Positions 1 through 8,970 of a stretch of DNA of 64,000 bases are shown piece by piece (position 1 is the first letter of the stretch; each line of letters starts with the position of its first letter). This stretch comes from Rhodobium orientis (lineage in GTDB: Bacteria > Pseudomonadota > Alphaproteobacteria > Rhizobiales > Rhodobiaceae): the NCBI RefSeq assembly GCF_003258835.1, contig NZ_NPEV01000001.1:248001-312000 (forward strand), read 5' to 3'. The position numbers and the translations under genes were made by a program. The notes beneath the pieces are model-generated. The model did no database searches and was not told where the DNA came from. It saw only the letters and a program-made list of their open reading frames with translations.

Positions 1-580
1 GGCCGCGGTCGTGGAGATAGGCGGCGACGGAATGGCCGACCCGGGAATGGGAGAAGCCGACGGCGATATCGAGCGGCGTCGGGGTGATATCCCAGGTCTC
101 CACGATCGGGATGCCGGCGGCCAAGAGGCGCTGGCGGCAGGTGGCGGAGTGGTGGATGCCGGTCAGGAAGATGGCGTCCGGACGCCGGCTCAGCACCGTG
201 ACGACCAGTTCCTCCTCCGCATCGGGATCGTAGCCGGTCTCGCCGAGGAACACCTGGTAGCCGCTTTCCCGCACCCGCCGGGTGAAGCTCTGGATGGTTT
301 CCGCATAGACGAGGTTGGCGATGCTGGGAACGATGGCCGCGATCAGGCGGCTGCGGCTGGAGGCGAGCCCGCCGGCGAGCAGGTTCGGGACGTAGCCGGT
401 GGAGGCGATGGCGTCCTGAATCCGGCTCAGCGTCTTTGCAGCGACCTTTTCCGGGTGGTTGAGGGCGCGCGAGACCGTGGTCGGGGCAACGCCGGCGAGC
501 CGTGCGACGCTTTCCAGCGTGACGCTGCGCGCCGTGTGGCGCAGCCGGCCATCGCTATTCTCGATCTTCTTGGTCGGCAT
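1..580 (-). CDS. LacI-family regulator, partial (C-terminus beyond window start)
   Basis: The protein starts at ATG 580; an in-frame GTG at 589 is an alternative, just below an in-frame stop. Residues about 19-45 form the LacI helix-turn-helix (VTLESVARLAGVAPTTVSRA), followed by the hinge region and the first part of the periplasmic-binding-like ligand domain (SRLIAAIVPSIANLVYAETI). About 193 residues are visible of a usual 330-345, so the gene leaves the window at base 1. It lies 43 bp downstream of garD on the same strand and is probably the last gene of the tctCBA-garD operon. By position it is the likely regulator of aldarate use, binding the two palindromes between tctC and gudD. The effector is unknown; an aldarate or 5-keto-4-deoxyglucarate is an inference. 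Confidence 0.9.
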   Translation of the reverse strand, partial: MPTKKIENSDGRLRHTARSVTLESVARLAGVAPTTVSRALNHPEKVAAKTLSRIQDAIASTGYVPNLLAGGLASSRSRLIAAIVPSIANLVYAETIQSFTRRVRESGYQVFLGETGYDPDAEEELVVTVLSRRPDAIFLTGIHHSATCRQRLLAAGIPIVETWDITPTPLDIAVGFSHSRVGHSVAAYLHDRG

Positions 581-623
581 TCCAGCCACGAAGTGTCATC
601 CACCTGCGAAACGGCCGGAAGCG

Positions 624-2156
624 TCACGTCACCGGCGCCGGGTTAAATAGCGTAAGGTCGTTGAAAATGCCAAGCCGGTCGGCGGCGGTTTGTCGCCGGC
701 CGCTCGCCGTCTCAAGGATGAGGTGGAAGAGCTCGCGGCCGCAGTCCTCAATTGTCGCGCCTGCGGTCGCCACCCGTCCGGCGTCGAGGTCCATCAGGTC
801 GTGCCAGCGGCCGGCAAGGGCCGAATTGGTCGCCACCTTCAGCGTCGGGCATTCGGCAAGGTTGTAGGGCGTGCCGCGGCCGGTGGTGAAGACGTGGACG
901 TTCATGCCGGCGGCAAGCTGCAGGGTGCCGCAGACGAAATCGCCGGCCGGGGTGGCCGCGAAATTGAGGCCCTTGCGGCGGACCCGCTCGCCCGGGCCGA
1001 GCACGTCGACGATGCGGCTGGTGCCGGATTTGATCACAGAGCCGAGGGCCTTTTCGACGATGCCGGAAAGCCCGCCGGCCTTGTTGCCGGGCGTCGTGTT
1101 GGCGCTGCGGTCGGCGCCGCCCCGGCCGAGATAGGCGTCGTACCAGGCCATTTCGCGGGCAAGGGCCGCGGCAACCGCCTCGTCGGCGGCCCGTGGCGTC
1201 AGCAGGTGCACGGCGTCGCGGACCTCGGTGACTTCGGAAAAGAGGACCGTGCCGCCGGCGGCGACGATGAGGTCCGCGGCATAGCCGACGACCGGGTTGG
1301 CGGTCAGTCCGGAAAAGGCGTCGCTGCCGCCGCATTGCACGCCGACGACGAGGTCGGAGGCGGGGCAGGGCTCGCGGCGGCGGCGGTCGAGGCGCTCCAG
1401 GTGGCCTTCGGCCTGGCGGAGGATGCCGTCGACCATGGCGGCGAAGCCGGTGAACTGGAGATCCTGGAGGAAGAGGGTGGTGGCATCGTCGCCGGCTGCG
1501 CCTTCGGGCAGCAGCCGCTCCGGCCGCAGTTTTTCGCAGCCGAGGCCGATGACCATGACCTCGCCGCCGAAATTGGGGTTGCGGGCAAGGTTCTGCAGCG
1601 TGCGGATCGGCACCTTCGCGTCCGGCGCGGCGATGGCGACGCCGCAGCCATAGGAATGGTTGAGGCCGACGACGCCGTCGACATTGGGGTAGCGGGGGAG
1701 CAGCTCTTCGCGGATCCGCCGCACCACGTGGTCGACGACGCCGGCGACGCATTGCACGCTGGTGGTGATGGCAAGGAGGTTCTTTGTGCCGACGCTGCCG
1801 TCCGCGTTGCGGTAGCCGTCGAAGGAATAGCCGTCGAGTGCCGGCAGGATGGGCGAGGCGGCAACCGGTGGCGGCAGGGCGTCGAGGGACGGCGGCTCGG
1901 GCAGGTGGATGCGGTGTTCGTTGACCCAGGCGCCGCGGGCGAGCGGCGCCCTGGCGATGCCGATCACCGTGCCGTAGCGCAGCACCGACCCGCCTTCCGG
2001 GATGTCCGCCAGCGCCACCTTGTGGCCGAAGGGCACATTGTCGACCAGCGTCGTGCCGTCATCGAGTTCGGCGCCGACCTTCAGGCCGCCCTCGGTGAGG
2101 ACGATCGAGACGTTGTCGTCGGGGTGCGTCTTCAGGGTCGGGACGGTGCCGGTCAT
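624..2156 (-). CDS. garD: Galactarate dehydratase (UxaA/GarD family)
   Basis: GarD dehydrates D-galactarate to 5-keto-4-deoxy-D-glucarate in the cytosol. The 510-residue protein is close to E. coli GarD (523 residues) along its whole length: an N-terminal SAF-like domain (about 1-90), then [72 protein letters not shown] and the C-terminal ending NPAPVT. These stretches match GarD better than altronate dehydratase UxaA, from which the second family member at 44279-45826 is distinct. The ATG at 2156 overlaps the tctA stop (ATGA), so translation is probably coupled and any upstream in-frame start would run inside tctA. It lies in an operon with a TTT importer and opposite gudD and garR, which supports the aldarate role. 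Confidence 0.93.
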   Translation of the reverse strand: MTGTVPTLKTHPDDNVSIVLTEGGLKVGAELDDGTTLVDNVPFGHKVALADIPEGGSVLRYGTVIGIARAPLARGAWVNEHRIHLPEPPSLDALPPPVAASPILPALDGYSFDGYRNADGSVGTKNLLAITTSVQCVAGVVDHVVRRIREELLPRYPNVDGVVGLNHSYGCGVAIAAPDAKVPIRTLQNLARNPNFGGEVMVIGLGCEKLRPERLLPEGAAGDDATTLFLQDLQFTGFAAMVDGILRQAEGHLERLDRRRREPCPASDLVVGVQCGGSDAFSGLTANPVVGYAADLIVAAGGTVLFSEVTEVRDAVHLLTPRAADEAVAAALAREMAWYDAYLGRGGADRSANTTPGNKAGGLSGIVEKALGSVIKSGTSRIVDVLGPGERVRRKGLNFAATPAGDFVCGTLQLAAGMNVHVFTTGRGTPYNLAECPTLKVATNSALAGRWHDLMDLDAGRVATAGATIEDCGRELFHLILETASGRRQTAADRLGIFNDLTLFNPAPVT

Positions 2157-3661
2157 TGGTCGGGCCCGTGGTCGCGGTCGCGCTGGCGCGCCTTGATGAG
2201 CCCGAAGATCGAATAGGCGACGGAGATGCCGATCAGCACCCACAGGAACATGGCGATCGGGCTCTTGGTGAAGAAGATGGAAAGGGTGCCGAAGGATTCC
2301 AGGCTCTTGACGAAATAGACCTCGGCCTGCTGCCCGAGGATGAAGCCGATGATCAGCGGCGCGATCTCCAGCCCGACCTTCTGTCCCAGATAGCCGAGGA
2401 TGCCGAACAGGAGCAGCGTCCAGACGTCGAACATGATGCCGTAGTTGATGGCGTAGGCGCCGACGACGCACATCATGATGATGCCCGGATAGAGCAGGTA
2501 TTTCGGGATCGTGATGACCTTCACGATGTGGCGGATGGCAAAGAACATGACCGCGAACATGACGAGGTTGGCGAACACCAGCGCCACCATCATGGTGTCC
2601 CAGGTGGCAAGGTTCTCGCCGATGAAGAGCGGTCCGAGCTGGATGCCCTGGAGGGTGAAGGCGCCGATGAGGACGGCTGTGGTGCTGTCGCCGGGAATGC
2701 CGAGGGACAAGAGCGGGATCAGCGCGCCGCCGGTGAGCCCGTTATTGGCGCTTTCGGAGGCGATCACGCCCTCCGGCGCACCCTTGCCGAGTTTCGACGG
2801 GTCCTTCGAAAAATTCTTCTGCTGGGTGTAGGAGAGCACCGAGGCGGCGCTGCCACCGACGCCGGGCAGCATGCCGACGAAGGTGCCGATGGCGCTGGAG
2901 CGGAAGAGGTTGACGATCTGGCCCCTGAAGACGGCGAAGGAGAACGGCTTGCCGGCCTCGAGCTTGAGGTCGCCGGCGACCTCCTCGCGGATGCCGGCTT
3001 CCGCCTCCTGGAAGATGGTGGCAAGGCCGAAGAGGCCGATCAGCACCGGCAAGAGCGAGAAGCCGCTTTCCAGATAGGGCTCCATGAAGCCGAACATCAG
3101 CCGGTATTCGCCGTTGCCGCCGACCGAGACGTCATAGGCGCCGATGAGGCTGAGCCAGACGCCGAGGACGCCGCTGAAGATACCGAGCAGCAGCCGCTTC
3201 GACAGCGAGGCGATGACGGTGAGGGCGAACAGGATGATCAGGAATTTTTCGATATAGGAGAATTTGATGGCGAAATCGGCAAGGGTCGGCGCGAACAGGA
3301 ACAGCACCAGCGCGCTCAACAGGCCGCCGAACAGGGACGAGGCGATGCCGGTCTTCAGCGCCCGCTCGCCCTCGCCCTTTTGCGTCATCGGGTAGCCGTC
3401 GAAGGTGGTGGTGATCGAGGACGGCGTGCCGGGAATGTTGAGCAGGATGGCGGGCACGAGGCCGCCGGAGATGCCGCCGACATAGAGCCCGAGCAACAGC
3501 GCTAGGCCGTTGGTGAGGTCGAGGCCGTAGGTCATCGGCAGGCAGACGGCGACGGCCATCGTCGCGGTCATGCCGGGGATGGCGCCGAAGATGATGCCGA
3601 CGACGACGCCGAAGCCGACGAGGCCGAAGAAGAGGGGGGTGAGGGCGCTTAAGAATTCCAC
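2153..3661 (-). CDS. tctA: Tripartite tricarboxylate transporter, large membrane subunit TctA
   Basis: This 502-residue, very hydrophobic protein is the large permease of a TTT importer, with roughly a dozen membrane segments. Family hallmarks are visible: [23 protein letters not shown] near the N-terminus, then [49 protein letters not shown] and [19 protein letters not shown], the duplicated proline-rich loops of TctA. The start is GTG at 3661, preceded by an AGAGG-type ribosome site. It is 25 bp downstream of tctB and overlaps garD by 4 bp. The neighbours suggest import of galactarate or glucarate rather than citrate; that substrate is inferred from context alone. Confidence 0.93.
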   Translation of the reverse strand: MEFLSALTPLFFGLVGFGVVVGIIFGAIPGMTATMAVAVCLPMTYGLDLTNGLALLLGLYVGGISGGLVPAILLNIPGTPSSITTTFDGYPMTQKGEGERALKTGIASSLFGGLLSALVLFLFAPTLADFAIKFSYIEKFLIILFALTVIASLSKRLLLGIFSGVLGVWLSLIGAYDVSVGGNGEYRLMFGFMEPYLESGFSLLPVLIGLFGLATIFQEAEAGIREEVAGDLKLEAGKPFSFAVFRGQIVNLFRSSAIGTFVGMLPGVGGSAASVLSYTQQKNFSKDPSKLGKGAPEGVIASESANNGLTGGALIPLLSLGIPGDSTTAVLIGAFTLQGIQLGPLFIGENLATWDTMMVALVFANLVMFAVMFFAIRHIVKVITIPKYLLYPGIIMMCVVGAYAINYGIMFDVWTLLLFGILGYLGQKVGLEIAPLIIGFILGQQAEVYFVKSLESFGTLSIFFTKSPIAMFLWVLIGISVAYSIFGLIKARQRDRDHGPDQ

Positions 3662-3686
3662 GGGGCGAGCCTCTGGTGCGCGTGCG

Positions 3687-4124
3687 TCATGGCAGCGTGA
3701 TGTGGAAGAGCTGCGCCAGGGTGTACCAGGCGACGGTCGGCGAGATCGTCGAACTGAGGCCGATGACGGCGAACCGGCGCCAGGTCAGGCCGTGCACGTA
3801 GAGCAGCGACAGGCCGAACATGAACGGCACCGACATGATCAGAAAGCCGAGACCGCGATTGGGGAAGAACTGGCCGACCCAGTCCATCGACACGAAGTAT
3901 GCGACGGTGAGGATGAGGGTGCCGCCAAGACGCAGGACATCGACGTCGCTCCCCTTCGGCAAGAGCCGGCGCTTGCCCTCGCGGAACTCGCGGATCAGGC
4001 CGGGGCCATAGACGAGCGCGATGGCGATCGCCAAGACCAGCAGGATCCAGTGGATGATGGTCGGGAAAAACAGATGCGACTGCGAAAAGTCGATCCTGAC
4101 GCTGAGGAAACCGGTACTCGGCAT
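3687..4124 (-). CDS. tctB: Tripartite tricarboxylate transporter, small membrane subunit TctB
   Basis: The protein has 145 residues with about four predicted membrane helices (for example IIHWILLVLAIAIALVYG and FLIMSVPFMFGLSLLYV), the usual size and topology of TctB. I chose ATG 4124 because GGGGGAGGT lies just upstream; a longer frame to 4241 would begin with a non-hydrophobic leader and cross the stem-loop behind tctC. TctB pairs with TctA in the membrane. The gene order tctC-tctB-tctA is the usual one. Sequence conservation in TctB is low, so the call relies on size, topology and position between tctC and tctA. Confidence 0.85.
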   Translation of the reverse strand: MPSTGFLSVRIDFSQSHLFFPTIIHWILLVLAIAIALVYGPGLIREFREGKRRLLPKGSDVDVLRLGGTLILTVAYFVSMDWVGQFFPNRGLGFLIMSVPFMFGLSLLYVHGLTWRRFAVIGLSSTISPTVAWYTLAQLFHITLP

Positions 4125-4191
4125 CGCGGAACCTCCCCCGAAGGCCTCTCCCAGGCCGCAACGATTACGACGACCTGACACCAAAGAAGGA

Positions 4192-4238
4192 CGCGGTTCC
4201 AGCCCGTCTCTGCCCGAAGGGGCAGGGCCGGAACCGCG
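4192..4238 (-). repeat. Stem-loop between tctC and tctB
   Basis: The outer arms CGCGGTTCC and GGAACCGCG (4192-4200 and 4230-4238) pair perfectly. An inner hairpin CTGCCC/GGGCAG with a GAAG loop lies at 4210-4225. There is no T-run, so this is more likely an mRNA-stabilising or partial attenuating element that raises the binding-protein level above the permeases. Similar structures follow two TRAP binding-protein genes in this window. Confidence 0.6.
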
Positions 4239-4248
4239 CAAGGGTAAC

Positions 4249-5292
4249 CTATCGGATGGACTCGATGATGACCTTGTACTGGTCCATCTTGTCCTTCAAA
4301 TAGGCCTGGGCCTCGGAGGAGGGTTTGAAGTTCGGAATGAAGAACGACTTCTTCTGGGTCTCCTGGATCTTTCCTTCGGCGAAGATCTCGCCGAGCGCCT
4401 TGTCGTAGAAGGCGACGATCTCGGGGGACATGTCCTTGTTGTAGAGGAAGAAGAACTCCTTATCGAAGGTGAAGTCCTTGCTGCCGTCCTGGGTGACGGA
4501 GGCGTTCGGCGACACGTATTTGAGGAGGTCCTCGCGGCTGGTCTCGCCCATGCCTTCCGGATTGGCCTGCTCGATGGTCTGCTTGCGCGCGGTCAACCAG
4601 ACGAAGCGCATCGCCTTCTGGTCGTCGGCCGGCAGGCGGGTGTATTGCTCGTTGGCCTGGACGGAGCCGTTGATGAGGTCGGCCTGGCCGTCGAACAGGA
4701 GCTGGTTCTTGTCGGCCTGGGAGCCGGTGTTGACGGCGACGAGGTTCGCTTCCTTGCCCGGATAGCGGATCTTGATGGCGTTCTTCAGGGCGCTGAAGCC
4801 GATTTCCGAGACGCCGCCCGGCTGGATCGCGACGCGGATGCGCTTGCCGTCGGCACAGGCCTGGATGATGTCTTCGATGGTCTGGTAGGGCGAGCTCTTG
4901 GGAACCAGATAGGCGTTGCCCGGATTGATGGCGACGGTCGGGCCGACGGTGTAGTCGGCAAACGGGTTGGAATAGCCCTTACGGCCGTAGAGGAAGCCGA
5001 GATAGGACTGGTCGTGGAAGACCATGATGGTGTTGCCGTCCGAGAGCCGGTCGATTGCCTTGAAGGCGGCGCTGGCGCCGACGGCGTCGACCTTGACATT
5101 GATGTCGAGCTTTTCGGCAAGAGCCTTCGCGACGATGCTGGTGTTCTGGTAGGTGTCGCCGCCGGTCGACTTGGACCCGATGACGATGCGCACATTGCCG
5201 CCGATCGGCATGTCCTCGGCGAGGGCCTGCGAGGAGGCGATGCCGGCGGTCGCGACGAGGGCCGCAAGGAGCCCGGATTTCATGATGTTCAT
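4249..5292 (-). CDS. tctC: TTT periplasmic solute-binding protein TctC
   Basis: This 347-residue binding protein of the TTT system has an N-terminal Sec signal peptide (residues 1-22, MKSGLLAALVATAGIASSQA then cleavage near ALA). After it comes the Bug/TctC-type fold with NVRIVIGSKSTGGDTYQNTS, which corresponds to the ligand-binding loop of the family. The start at ATG 5292 follows GGGAGAAA at proper spacing; a longer frame to 5484 lacks both a ribosome site and a leading signal peptide. It is the first gene of the tctCBA-garD-lacI operon. The ligand is probably an aldarate by neighbourhood, because Bug-type proteins bind many carboxylates and sequence alone does not decide. Confidence 0.88.
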   Translation of the reverse strand: MNIMKSGLLAALVATAGIASSQALAEDMPIGGNVRIVIGSKSTGGDTYQNTSIVAKALAEKLDINVKVDAVGASAAFKAIDRLSDGNTIMVFHDQSYLGFLYGRKGYSNPFADYTVGPTVAINPGNAYLVPKSSPYQTIEDIIQACADGKRIRVAIQPGGVSEIGFSALKNAIKIRYPGKEANLVAVNTGSQADKNQLLFDGQADLINGSVQANEQYTRLPADDQKAMRFVWLTARKQTIEQANPEGMGETSREDLLKYVSPNASVTQDGSKDFTFDKEFFFLYNKDMSPEIVAFYDKALGEIFAEGKIQETQKKSFFIPNFKPSSEAQAYLKDKMDQYKVIIESIR

Positions 5293-5469
5293 GCCATTTC
5301 TCCCATAGAAAATCTTTATTGGGACGCTCTCTTTTGGAGCGTCCGGTGAGCGCACGCGGCTCAAATGCCGCCTCCCGTCCCCGTTGTCCGTCGCGAAGGT
5401 GGCGATGTGCCATGCCCCGAACGGCAACCGGTTGTCGTTTCGCAGCGCCGCCGCCTCCGATGCCGGGAG

Positions 5470-5483
5470 TGAAAGCGCTGTCA
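5470..5483. promoter_or_regulatory. LacI-family operator candidate 1
   Basis: The sequence TGAAAGCGCTGTCA is a 14-bp palindrome with one mismatch to the ideal TGAAAGCGCTTTCA. It has the central CG typical of LacI-family sites and lies upstream of tctC in the divergent gap. The likely binder is the LacI regulator encoded at 1-580. Confidence 0.65.
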
Positions 5484-5601
5484 TTCCTTATCGTGAGGCG
5501 ATCCGGAAATTCTGTCAATCCCGGTTGTGTCTTGTTAAAAACAGCTAATATGGCCGCAAAAACAGCCGTTTGACGGTGTATTGGCAAAAATGCAAAAAAT
5601 A

Positions 5602-5615
5602 TGGTTGCGCTTTCA
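5602..5615. promoter_or_regulatory. LacI-family operator candidate 2
   Basis: TGGTTGCGCTTTCA keeps 11 of 14 positions of the same palindrome as the site at 5470-5483, about 130 bp away and nearer gudD. One arm (GCGCTTTCA) is perfect. Two sites would allow looping or separate control of the two promoters. Confidence 0.5.
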
Positions 5616-5730
5616 TTCAAGATTTGCCGAGATAGCGGGCGGCCCCGCCACGGGGACGAAACGATAAGGGCAGGAAGCGGCGCGGGTGGATATGGCGCAG
5701 ACCTTCACTGCACGCATCAAAGGGTGGACG

Positions 5731-7080
5731 ATGTCGGCAATCGAGGCCTATCCGGGGCAGTCTCCGAAGATCGTTGAAATGCTGGTGTTGCCGGTTGCCG
5801 GCCAGGACAGCATGCTGCTCAATCTGAGCGGCGCCCATGGACCCTTCTTCACCCGCAACGTCGTCGTGCTGACGGACGAGACCGGCCGTACGGGCCTCGG
5901 CGAGGTTCCAGGCGGCGAACGAATCCGCCGGACGCTGGAAGAGGCCGTTCCGCTCGTCGTCGGGCGCGAGGTCGGGGATTTCAACGCCGTGCTGCAGGCC
6001 ATGGAGGCCGCTTTCGCCGGCCGCGATGCGGGCGGGCGGGGGCTGCAGACCTTCGATCTGCGCATCGCCGTCCACGCCATGACCGCCGTCGAGGCGGCGC
6101 TGCTCGACCTTCTCGGCCAGTTCCTCGGCTTGCCGGTCGCGGCGCTCCTGGGCGAAGGACAGCAGCGCGACAGCGTTCCTGTCCTCGGTTATTTGTTCTA
6201 TGTCGCCGATCGCACCTCGACCGATCTGCCCTACAGGTCAGAGGACGATGTGACCGACCCCTGGTTCCGCCTGCGCAACGAGCCGGCCCTGACGCCCGAC
6301 ACGGTGGTGCGGCTGGCCGAGGCAGCTCACGAGCGCTACGGCTTCAAGGACTTTAAGCTGAAGGGCGGCGTCTTTTCCGGCGAGGAGGAAATGGCGGCCG
6401 CCGAGGCGCTCTCCAAGCGTTTTCCGGAGGGGCGCATCTCGCTAGATCCGAATGGCGCCTGGTCGCTGGAAGAAGCCATTTCGCTCTGCAAGGGGCGAGG
6501 CGACGTCCTTGCCTATGCGGAGGACCCGTGCGGCGCCGAGGACGGCTATTCCGGCCGCGAGGTGATGGCCGAATTCCGCCGCGCCACCGGCCTTGCCACC
6601 GCCACCAACATGATCGCCACCGACTGGCGCCAGATGGGCCATGCGATCCTGTTGCAGGCCGTCGACATCCCGCTCGCCGACCCGCATTTCTGGACGCTGC
6701 GCGGTTCGGTGCGCGTCGCGCAGATGTGCCGCGATTGGGGCCTGACCTGGGGCTCCCACTCCAACAACCATTTCGACATTTCGCTGGCCATGTTCACCCA
6801 CACCGCGGCGGCAGCGCCCGGCCGGGTAACGGCCATCGACACGCACTGGATCTGGCAGGACGGCCAGAACCTCACCCGCGAACCGCTTCACATCAGGAAC
6901 GGTGCGATCGCGGTGCCCGACCGGCCGGGTCTCGGCATTGAGCCGGACATGGACCGCATCCTTGCCGCCAACGCGCTCTACCGTGACCACGCGCTCGGCG
7001 CGCGCGACGATGCCGCCGGCATGCAGTTCCTGATTCCGGGCTGGACCTTCGACAACAAGCGTCCGTGCCTGGTCCGATAG
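5731..7080 (+). CDS. gudD: Glucarate dehydratase
   Basis: GudD dehydrates D-glucarate to 5-keto-4-deoxy-D-glucarate. The 449-residue protein is collinear with E. coli GudD (446 residues). It has [22 protein letters not shown] at the N-terminus, [11 protein letters not shown], the catalytic lysine in KLKGG, metal ligands in LDPNGAW and [24 protein letters not shown], the catalytic histidine in GSHSNNHFD, and the ending GWTFDNKRP. It belongs to the enolase superfamily and needs Mg2+. I chose ATG 5731 because AAGGGTGG lies just upstream and the protein then matches GudD from the first residues; an earlier start at 5686 is possible. It is the first gene of gudD-garL-like-garR. Confidence 0.96.
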   Translation: MSAIEAYPGQSPKIVEMLVLPVAGQDSMLLNLSGAHGPFFTRNVVVLTDETGRTGLGEVPGGERIRRTLEEAVPLVVGREVGDFNAVLQAMEAAFAGRDAGGRGLQTFDLRIAVHAMTAVEAALLDLLGQFLGLPVAALLGEGQQRDSVPVLGYLFYVADRTSTDLPYRSEDDVTDPWFRLRNEPALTPDTVVRLAEAAHERYGFKDFKLKGGVFSGEEEMAAAEALSKRFPEGRISLDPNGAWSLEEAISLCKGRGDVLAYAEDPCGAEDGYSGREVMAEFRRATGLATATNMIATDWRQMGHAILLQAVDIPLADPHFWTLRGSVRVAQMCRDWGLTWGSHSNNHFDISLAMFTHTAAAAPGRVTAIDTHWIWQDGQNLTREPLHIRNGAIAVPDRPGLGIEPDMDRILAANALYRDHALGARDDAAGMQFLIPGWTFDNKRPCLVR

Positions 7081-7093
7081 GAGGATTTTTCCG

Positions 7094-7852
7094 ATGCGAG
7101 CGAACAGACTGCGCGAAATCTGGGCCGGCGGAGGCGCGGCCGTCAATGGATGGCTGACCATTCCCCATGCCTTTGCCGCGGAAACCATGGCGCACCAGGG
7201 CTGGGATTCCCTCACCGTCGACATCCAGCACGGCGTCGTCGACTACCAGGCGGCGGTCAACATGATGATCGCCATCTCGACGACCGACACGGTCCCGGTC
7301 GTGCGTGTGCCGTGGCTGGAGCCGGGCATCCTGATGAAGGCGCTGGACGGCGGCGCCTACGGCATCATCTGCCCGATGGTCAATTCCGGCGCCGACGCCG
7401 AACGGCTCGTTAAGCTGACCCATTATCCGCCGCTGGGCACCCGCAGCTTCGGGCCGATCCGGGGCCTGCTCTATGGCGGCCCGGACTATCCGGAAAAGGC
7501 CAACGACACGGTCGTCGTCTTTGCCATGATCGAGACCCGTGAGGGGCTCGACAACCTGGAGGATATCCTCAGGGTCCCCGGCCTCGATGCCGTCTATATC
7601 GGCCCCTCGGACCTGTCGCTGGCGCTCGGCTGCAAGCCGACCTTCGACGAGGTGGATAAGCCGGCCGCCGAGGCCATCGACTACATCCTCGCCAAGGCCA
7701 AGGAGCACGGCAAGGTCGCCGGCATCCACAACGGCACGCCGGAATTCGCCAGGAAGCGCATCGAGAAGGGCTTCCAGTTCGTCACCATCGCCTCCGACGC
7801 CCGGCTGATGGCGGCCGGCGCAAAGCAGGTGCTGCACACGGTTCGGGCATAG
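7094..7852 (+). CDS. garL: HpcH/HpaI-family aldolase, probable 5-keto-4-deoxy-D-glucarate aldolase
   Basis: This 252-residue class II (metal-dependent) pyruvate aldolase has the family residues in place: histidine in DIQHGVVD, arginine in VRVPW, the metal-binding glutamate in MIETREG and aspartate in YIGPSDLS. In this context it should split 5-keto-4-deoxyglucarate into pyruvate and tartronate semialdehyde, linking gudD/garD to garR. Overall similarity to E. coli GarL is moderate, and HpcH/HpaI enzymes vary in substrate, so the symbol rests partly on the neighbours. It has a strong AGGAGG site and follows gudD by 13 bp. An alternative is a related 2-keto-3-deoxy-sugar-acid aldolase. Confidence 0.85.
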   Translation: MRANRLREIWAGGGAAVNGWLTIPHAFAAETMAHQGWDSLTVDIQHGVVDYQAAVNMMIAISTTDTVPVVRVPWLEPGILMKALDGGAYGIICPMVNSGADAERLVKLTHYPPLGTRSFGPIRGLLYGGPDYPEKANDTVVVFAMIETREGLDNLEDILRVPGLDAVYIGPSDLSLALGCKPTFDEVDKPAAEAIDYILAKAKEHGKVAGIHNGTPEFARKRIEKGFQFVTIASDARLMAAGAKQVLHTVRA

Positions 7853-7883
7853 CCCTACCGACAGAACTTCAAAGGAGAGACCA

Positions 7884-8765
7884 GTGAGCAAGGTTGGATT
7901 CATCGGAACCGGCATCATGGGCGCGCCGATGGCGGGCCATCTCCTCGATGCCGGCCATACCGTCACCACGCTCGACCGCGGCAAGGTGCCGGCGGACCTC
8001 AAGGACAAGGGCATCGTCCCCGTTTCGACCTCGCGCGAGGTCGCCGAGCAGTCCGAGATCGTCATCCTCATGGTGCCGGACACGCCGCAGGTGGAAGAGG
8101 TGCTTTTCGGCGAGGGCGGCGTTGCGGAAGGCCTCTCGGCCGGCAAGACGGTCATCGACATGAGCTCGATCTCGCCGATCGCCACCAAGGATTTCGCCAG
8201 GAAGATCAACGATCTAGGCTGCGAATATGTGGACGCGCCGGTGTCCGGCGGCGAGGTCGGGGCCAAGGCGGCGTCGCTCACCATCATGTGCGGCGCGACG
8301 GAAAAGGGGTTCGCGACGGCAAAGCCGCTGTTCGACCTGATGGGCAAGAACATCACGCTGGTCGGCGGCAATGGCGACGGCCAGACCTGCAAGGTCGCCA
8401 ACCAGATCATCGTTGCGCTCAACATCGAGGCCGTCGGTGAGGCGCTGCTGTTCGCCTCCAAGGCCGGGGCAGATCCGGCCAAGGTGCGCGAGGCGCTGAT
8501 GGGCGGCTTTGCCTCCTCCAAGATCCTGGAGATCCACGGCGAGCGGATGGTCAAGCGCACCTTCGATCCGGGATTCCGGATCGAATTGCACCAGAAGGAC
8601 CTGAACCTTGCCCTGTCCAGCGCCCGGGCGATGGGCATGGGCCTGCCGAACACGGCAACGGCCCAGGAACTGTTCAACGCCTGCACGGCCCATGGCGGCG
8701 CCGGCTGGGACCATTCGGCCATGGTCAGGGCGCTGGAACTCTTGGCCGACCACGACGTCGCCTGA
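7884..8765 (+). CDS. garR: Tartronate semialdehyde reductase (2-hydroxy-3-oxopropionate reductase)
   Basis: This 293-residue beta-hydroxyacid dehydrogenase reduces tartronate semialdehyde to D-glycerate with NAD(P)H. The Rossmann motif GFIGTGIMGAPMAGHLLDAGH is at residues 5-25, the substrate-binding motif DAPVSGGEVGAKAASLTIM near 118-136, and the catalytic lysine in NGDGQTCKVANQI near 172. The start is GTG 7884 after AAAGGAGAG. It is the last gene of the plus-strand aldarate operon and gives the third step of the GarD/GudD route. No glycerate kinase (garK) is in the window. Confidence 0.93.
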   Translation: MSKVGFIGTGIMGAPMAGHLLDAGHTVTTLDRGKVPADLKDKGIVPVSTSREVAEQSEIVILMVPDTPQVEEVLFGEGGVAEGLSAGKTVIDMSSISPIATKDFARKINDLGCEYVDAPVSGGEVGAKAASLTIMCGATEKGFATAKPLFDLMGKNITLVGGNGDGQTCKVANQIIVALNIEAVGEALLFASKAGADPAKVREALMGGFASSKILEIHGERMVKRTFDPGFRIELHQKDLNLALSSARAMGMGLPNTATAQELFNACTAHGGAGWDHSAMVRALELLADHDVA

Positions 8766-8803
8766 CGTCGCCGCCCGACGTCGACGCCCCTTTGAGCGCA
8801 AAA

Positions 8804-8832
8804 CCGGGAGAGACGGGTCTCCGCCCTCCCGG
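8804..8832 (+). terminator. Possible terminator after garR
   Basis: CCGGGAG (8804-8810) pairs with CTCCCGG (8826-8832), and inner bases AGAC/GTCT can extend the hairpin. No T-run follows, so a Rho-independent terminator is only tentative. It lies 40 bp behind the garR stop and ahead of the ammonium-transporter gene. Confidence 0.35.
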
Positions 8833-8970
8833 CCCGGTCCGACCCCCTGAAAAACCGGTAAGCCGATGGTTTGAGAAATTCCGCTGCTTTTTCGCATCGG
8901 CGTTATCTCCATTTTTACCAGTCGTCCGGAAAATCCCCGATTGTATACAAGGGATCGCGGGGGGCGACCG

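Larger units (their letters stand above)
5293..5730. promoter_or_regulatory. Divergent promoter region between tctC and gudD
   Basis: This gene-free stretch of about 440 bp lies between the two aldarate operons. Its central part (about 5480-5620) is notably AT-rich for the window and holds two LacI-type palindromes, annotated separately. The repeated AAAACAGC motif around 5539-5568 is a short direct repeat. Short frames over 5319-5620 show no family resemblance and I treat them as non-coding. Confidence 0.6.

Noticed and set aside
690-2216. Long plus-strand frame opposite garD
   Set aside because: Its product is rich in Arg, Gly and Ala with no family pattern and is the shadow of garD in GC-rich DNA.
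2156-2471. Upstream extension of garD into tctA
   Set aside because: The added residues are the other-frame translation of tctA; GarD similarity begins at ATG 2156, which overlaps the tctA stop.
6893-8722. 609-residue minus-strand frame opposite garL-like and garR
   Set aside because: No ribosome site or family pattern; both opposite genes are well supported by active-site motifs.
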